This document shows, piece after piece, positions 63,151 to 64,000 of a DNA stretch of 64,000 nucleotides. Position numbers and translations under genes: made by a program. Within the stretch, counting starts at the first letter, position 1. The number at the start of each line of letters is the position of its first letter. This DNA comes from RGVD01 sp040403075 (GTDB lineage: Bacteria > Bacteroidota > Bacteroidia > UKL13-3), in NCBI GenBank assembly GCA_040403075.1, contig JBBALJ010000002.1, positions 1-64,000 on the forward strand, written 5' to 3'. The notes beneath the pieces are model-generated. The model did not search any database, was not told the origin of the DNA, and was given only the letters and a program-made list of their open reading frames with translations.

Positions 63151-63585
63151 TTATTGTAAGTTTATGCTTCCACCGTTTTCTAATGTAATTTCTGTTACAC
63201 CGTCTTCAGCAAGTAATCTATATGTAGTAACAGCTGCGACTGGGGCAGGTACAAGGGTTGATGTAATACAGTCTTTGCAAAATCTTGAAGCAAAATCCAC
63301 AAAACTTTGTAAATGACCTGCAGAGCTAGGAGCTGTAGCAGAAAAAGTTGATTGAATCATTCCAGGAAAAACAACTTCATCAAATATGCAGTCAAGGCCT
63401 ATACTAGAAGAGTTGTTTAAAAGATAAATGATTAATTCTAATTTTAGTAAATCAGAATTACTGTCCTTCATTCCTCCAACAAGTTTATTATGATATATAG
63501 TACCTTTAGTATCTAAGCAAGATTTGTAAGAATCTAACAAAGTTCCAAAAGCTACTGTATCAATTGAGGTAGGAATGTATCCCAT
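63151..63585 (-). CDS. 144-residue virion-associated protein
   Basis: I chose the ATG at 63585 (MGYIPTSIDTVAFG); an earlier in-frame codon would extend into the upstream gene. It is helical with four Cys residues (SCLDTKG, LDCIFDE, FCKDC). It precedes the fibre gene and may be its partner or chaperone. No family is recognised. Confidence 0.55.
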   Translation of the reverse strand: MGYIPTSIDTVAFGTLLDSYKSCLDTKGTIYHNKLVGGMKDSNSDLLKLELIIYLLNNSSSIGLDCIFDEVVFPGMIQSTFSATAPSSAGHLQSFVDFASRFCKDCITSTLVPAPVAAVTTYRLLAEDGVTEITLENGGSINLQ

Positions 63586-63596
63586 TTTATATATGT

Positions 63597-64000
63597 TTAG
63601 CAGCCACAGCCACAAGTTTCATCACAGAAACTTTTAGCAGTTTTGTACTTATTAATTGCGTTAGTAATGTTGTTATTTGTTACAGCATATTTTGCTGATT
63701 CTGATAACAAATGAATTTTTTCGGCTTTTCTCAAGTCGTCATCACATTTGCTGCAGTTACATGCACAATCTATTGCTGTTTGCAATAAATCTGCAACACA
63801 ACAATCAAGTTCACAAGTTCCAATTAAATATCTTCTAGGAGTCTTTATAGTTGCTACAATTTCTGATACTGTTAAAACACCACTTAAAGATATCATGCTG
63901 GACGTAATAGTCCAAGTGTTACCTACAACTCCTCCTGCAATGTTTGCATAAATAGTTGCTCCAGATATTTCGTTAGTTAAAAGATCTGAGGCACCAGGGG
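63597..64000 (-). CDS. C-terminal part of a virion protein, N-terminus beyond window
   Basis: The frame is open to the right window edge without a start, so an ATG at 63896 is internal. The visible tail of about 133 residues runs through SDLLTNEISGATIYANIAGG, then ends with a Cys-rich stretch (CELDCCVAD, DCACNCSKC and CDETCGCGC). Many Cys pairs suggest metal binding or disulphides. It is the most upstream gene here of the leftward virion operon. Confidence 0.6.
   Translation of the reverse strand, partial: PGASDLLTNEISGATIYANIAGGVVGNTWTITSSMISLSGVLTVSEIVATIKTPRRYLIGTCELDCCVADLLQTAIDCACNCSKCDDDLRKAEKIHLLSESAKYAVTNNNITNAINKYKTAKSFCDETCGCGC

Noticed and set aside
63597..63896. A complete 99-residue Cys-rich gene starting at 63896
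   Set aside because: The frame stays open to the window edge, so that ATG is internal to a longer protein.
1..64000. Stop-codon reassignment (TAG to Gln), common in some crAss-like phages
   Set aside because: Several genes end in TAG and the giant genes contain no in-frame TAG, so the standard code fits.
1..64000. tRNA genes, integrase or transposase
   Set aside because: No convincing cloverleaf, recombinase catalytic motif or insertion-sequence ends were noticed by eye; tRNA search by program would be decisive.

Overview
This window looks like about two thirds of the genome of a crAss-like bacteriophage (order Crassvirales), probably infecting a Bacteroidota host. The evidence is AT-rich DNA with standard stop codons, a rightward replication block facing a leftward structural block, three giant adjacent proteins of which one carries a double-psi beta-barrel RNA polymerase loop (DHDVD), a very long tail stabilisation/muzzle-type protein, an IHF/HU-like virion gene, family-A DNA polymerase, DnaB-type helicase, primase, and an rIIA/rIIB-like pair. 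Assignments rest on motifs and on my memory of these families. No database search was run.

Layout. Positions 1-2584 read leftward: the front of a tail-fibre protein that runs off the window start, a few very small genes, and a ~260-nt structured stretch. Positions 2585-3073 are a dyad-rich divergent region. Positions 3074-26662 read rightward. They begin with tiny early genes mixed with structured non-coding RNA (3.0-4.2 kb and 5.6-6.1 kb). The replication and nucleic-acid genes follow: Pol A, DUF1287 lipoprotein, DnaA-domain-IV-like protein, SF2 helicase, DnaB-like helicase, RecA-like ATPase, SSB-like protein, primase, PD-(D/E)XK nuclease, rIIA-like, rIIB-like, flap exonuclease, uracil-DNA glycosylase. 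A bidirectional terminator (26663-26691) closes this block. Positions 26699-64000 read leftward as one tightly packed virion operon; in transcription order it holds fibre-type proteins, a metallophosphoesterase, ring/tube proteins, an IHF-like protein, the stabilisation protein, two internal (cargo-type) proteins and three giant ejected/RNA-polymerase proteins. The capsid, portal and terminase genes are not here; by synteny they should lie beyond the right edge.

Main points of interest. (1) Two group I introns split the rIIA-like and uracil-DNA glycosylase genes, and splice sites that restore both reading frames can be inferred. The second intron carries an endonuclease VII-type HNH gene. (2) Two non-coding elements, near 3650 and 5685, share a hairpin with an identical nine-base loop and two compensatory stem changes; one carries a ~180-nt multi-hairpin insertion. 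(3) A small gene needs a -1 shift at an A AAA AAG heptamer. (4) A RecA-like ATPase appears circularly permuted. (5) Two zincin motifs and a PD-(D/E)XK motif sit within the three giant proteins. (6) A recurring (K/R)(Y/F)xMGG peptide appears in two virion proteins.

Assembly caution: the two 100-N gaps are each flanked by an identical 55-bp direct repeat. This is what scaffolding of overlapping contig ends would leave, and collapsing each one restores an open gene.
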